Shown here in pieces: positions 6,055 to 8,225 of a DNA stretch of 8,225 nucleotides. Below the pieces are notes generated by a model. The model worked only from the letters and a program-made list of their open reading frames with translations, had not been told where the DNA came from and did not search any database. Within the stretch, counting starts at the first letter, position 1. Every line of letters starts with the position of its first letter. Source of the stretch: Candidatus Rokuibacteriota bacterium. Lineage in GTDB: Bacteria; Methylomirabilota; Methylomirabilia; Rokubacteriales; CSP1-6. Position numbers and translations under genes: made by a program. Location of the stretch: NCBI GenBank assembly GCA_016179165.1, contig JACORX010000257.1, positions 1-8,225 of the forward strand, given 5' to 3'.

Positions 6055-6680
6055 GACCGGCGGGCCTTGACGATGAGATGCGCGCGCGTCAGGGTGCGGC
6101 CGCCCTCTTCGAGAAACGCGATGTACCGGAACCAGCGCCCGTCCACCCGCCACCTGTCCTCGAGCCCGACGGCCGCCGCGAGCCCTTCCTCGACCGAGGC
6201 GAAGCGCGTCACCTCGCGCTCGACTTCGATCACCTCGGGGGCAAAGCCATGGATGCGGAGCGCCCCCTCGATCCGCGCCTCGTCATAGGCGAAGCGCGAG
6301 ACCCTGCCGGTCTCCTTCCACTGCTCGACGTGGATTGCCACCATCGCGAGGCACTGCCCGGGCGCGAGCGCCCGTCCGGCGCGCTCGATGATCGCGTCGG
6401 ACACGCAAAGATGCGCCGTCACCAGGTCGGGCTGCCAGCGGCCGTACTCCTCGCGCTCGACGTCGACCTCGTGAAACTCCACATTTGACAAGCGCATGGC
6501 ACTGGCAAGCCGCCGTGCTTCCTGAATCGCCGCAGAGTCGCGATCGACGCCGACTACGTGCTTGACCCTGGGGGCCAGCCACAGCGTGAGGCGCCCGGTC
6601 CCGCAGCCGACGTCGAGCACCCGGAGTGCCTCGATCCCCTCGGCGGCGAGCAGCGCCAGGAAGCGCGGCGAGAGGGACAC
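6051..6680 (-). CDS. Class I SAM-dependent methyltransferase
   Basis: 209-residue class I (Rossmann-fold) methyltransferase of unknown target. Motif I is VLDVGCGTGRL (21-31), the acidic ribose-binding end of beta 2 is GVDRD (44-48), motif III is NVEFHEVDVE (66-75) and the motif IV region is PDLVTAHLCVS (84-94). After that the protein is unusual: there is no recognisable tRNA, rRNA, ubiquinone or small-molecule signature, and the C-terminal half (about 115-205) is rich in charged residues and ends LTRAHLIVKARRS. The GTG start lies one base after the metH stop, with GGAG four bases before it, inside the metH end. Its stop overlaps the queG start (GTGA). The position between a methionine synthase, which helps supply SAM, and a tRNA-modification enzyme suggests a methylation role connected to one or the other, but this is inference only. 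Confidence 0.87.
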   Translation of the reverse strand: MSLSPRFLALLAAEGIEALRVLDVGCGTGRLTLWLAPRVKHVVGVDRDSAAIQEARRLASAMRLSNVEFHEVDVEREEYGRWQPDLVTAHLCVSDAIIERAGRALAPGQCLAMVAIHVEQWKETGRVSRFAYDEARIEGALRIHGFAPEVIEVEREVTRFASVEEGLAAAVGLEDRWRVDGRWFRYIAFLEEGGRTLTRAHLIVKARRS

Positions 6681-6681
6681 G

Positions 6682-8225
<1,544 letters not shown>

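Overview
This window is high-GC bacterial chromosome, densely packed, with almost no non-coding space. It looks like the core chromosome of an uncultured or environmental soil-type bacterium. The gene order and protein style would fit lineages such as Rokubacteria/Methylomirabilota or Deltaproteobacteria, but this is a low-confidence impression and no marker gene for taxonomy is present. No tRNA, rRNA, CRISPR array, insertion sequence or phage gene was seen.

Layout: at the left edge, on the + strand, is the 3' part of a DppC-type peptide/nickel ABC transporter permease (1-751). It converges on a minus-strand gene train that fills the rest of the window. Read in its transcription direction (right to left), the train is: C-terminal part of methionine synthase metH (8225-6682, cut by the window edge), a class I SAM-dependent methyltransferase (6680-6051), epoxyqueuosine reductase queG (6054-5104), a two-domain ChrA chromate transporter (5107-3989), a LOG-family nucleotide phosphoribohydrolase (3992-3417), a 97-base gap, peptide deformylase def (3319-2771), a small degenerate receiver-like protein (2775-2395), a SirB1/transglutaminase-like TPR protein (2395-1562) and an Asp/Glu-racemase-family protein (1521-793).

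The genes are tightly coupled. Three successive junctions (methyltransferase/queG, queG/chrA, chrA/LOG) are 4-base GTGA stop-start overlaps, the receiver/SirB1 junction is TGATG, and the metH/methyltransferase gap is one base. The first part of the train joins two cobalamin-dependent enzymes (MetH and QueG) with a SAM-dependent methyltransferase, so a B12/one-carbon/tRNA-modification link is plausible. ChrA and LOG have no obvious pathway connection to them.

The points most worth a second look are: (1) the receiver-like gene appears to start at a rare ATT codon, with a well-placed AGGAG Shine-Dalgarno and its conserved first beta strand lying upstream of the first ATG; (2) three tandem 19-base repeats sit at the SirB1/racemase junction, the first holding the SirB1 stop and the last ending in the racemase GTG start; (3) a G-quadruplex-type G-run lies in the 41-base gap between the two convergent genes. 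I did not find a clearly new defence or mobile system; the window is mostly recognisable housekeeping genes with some unusual junctions.
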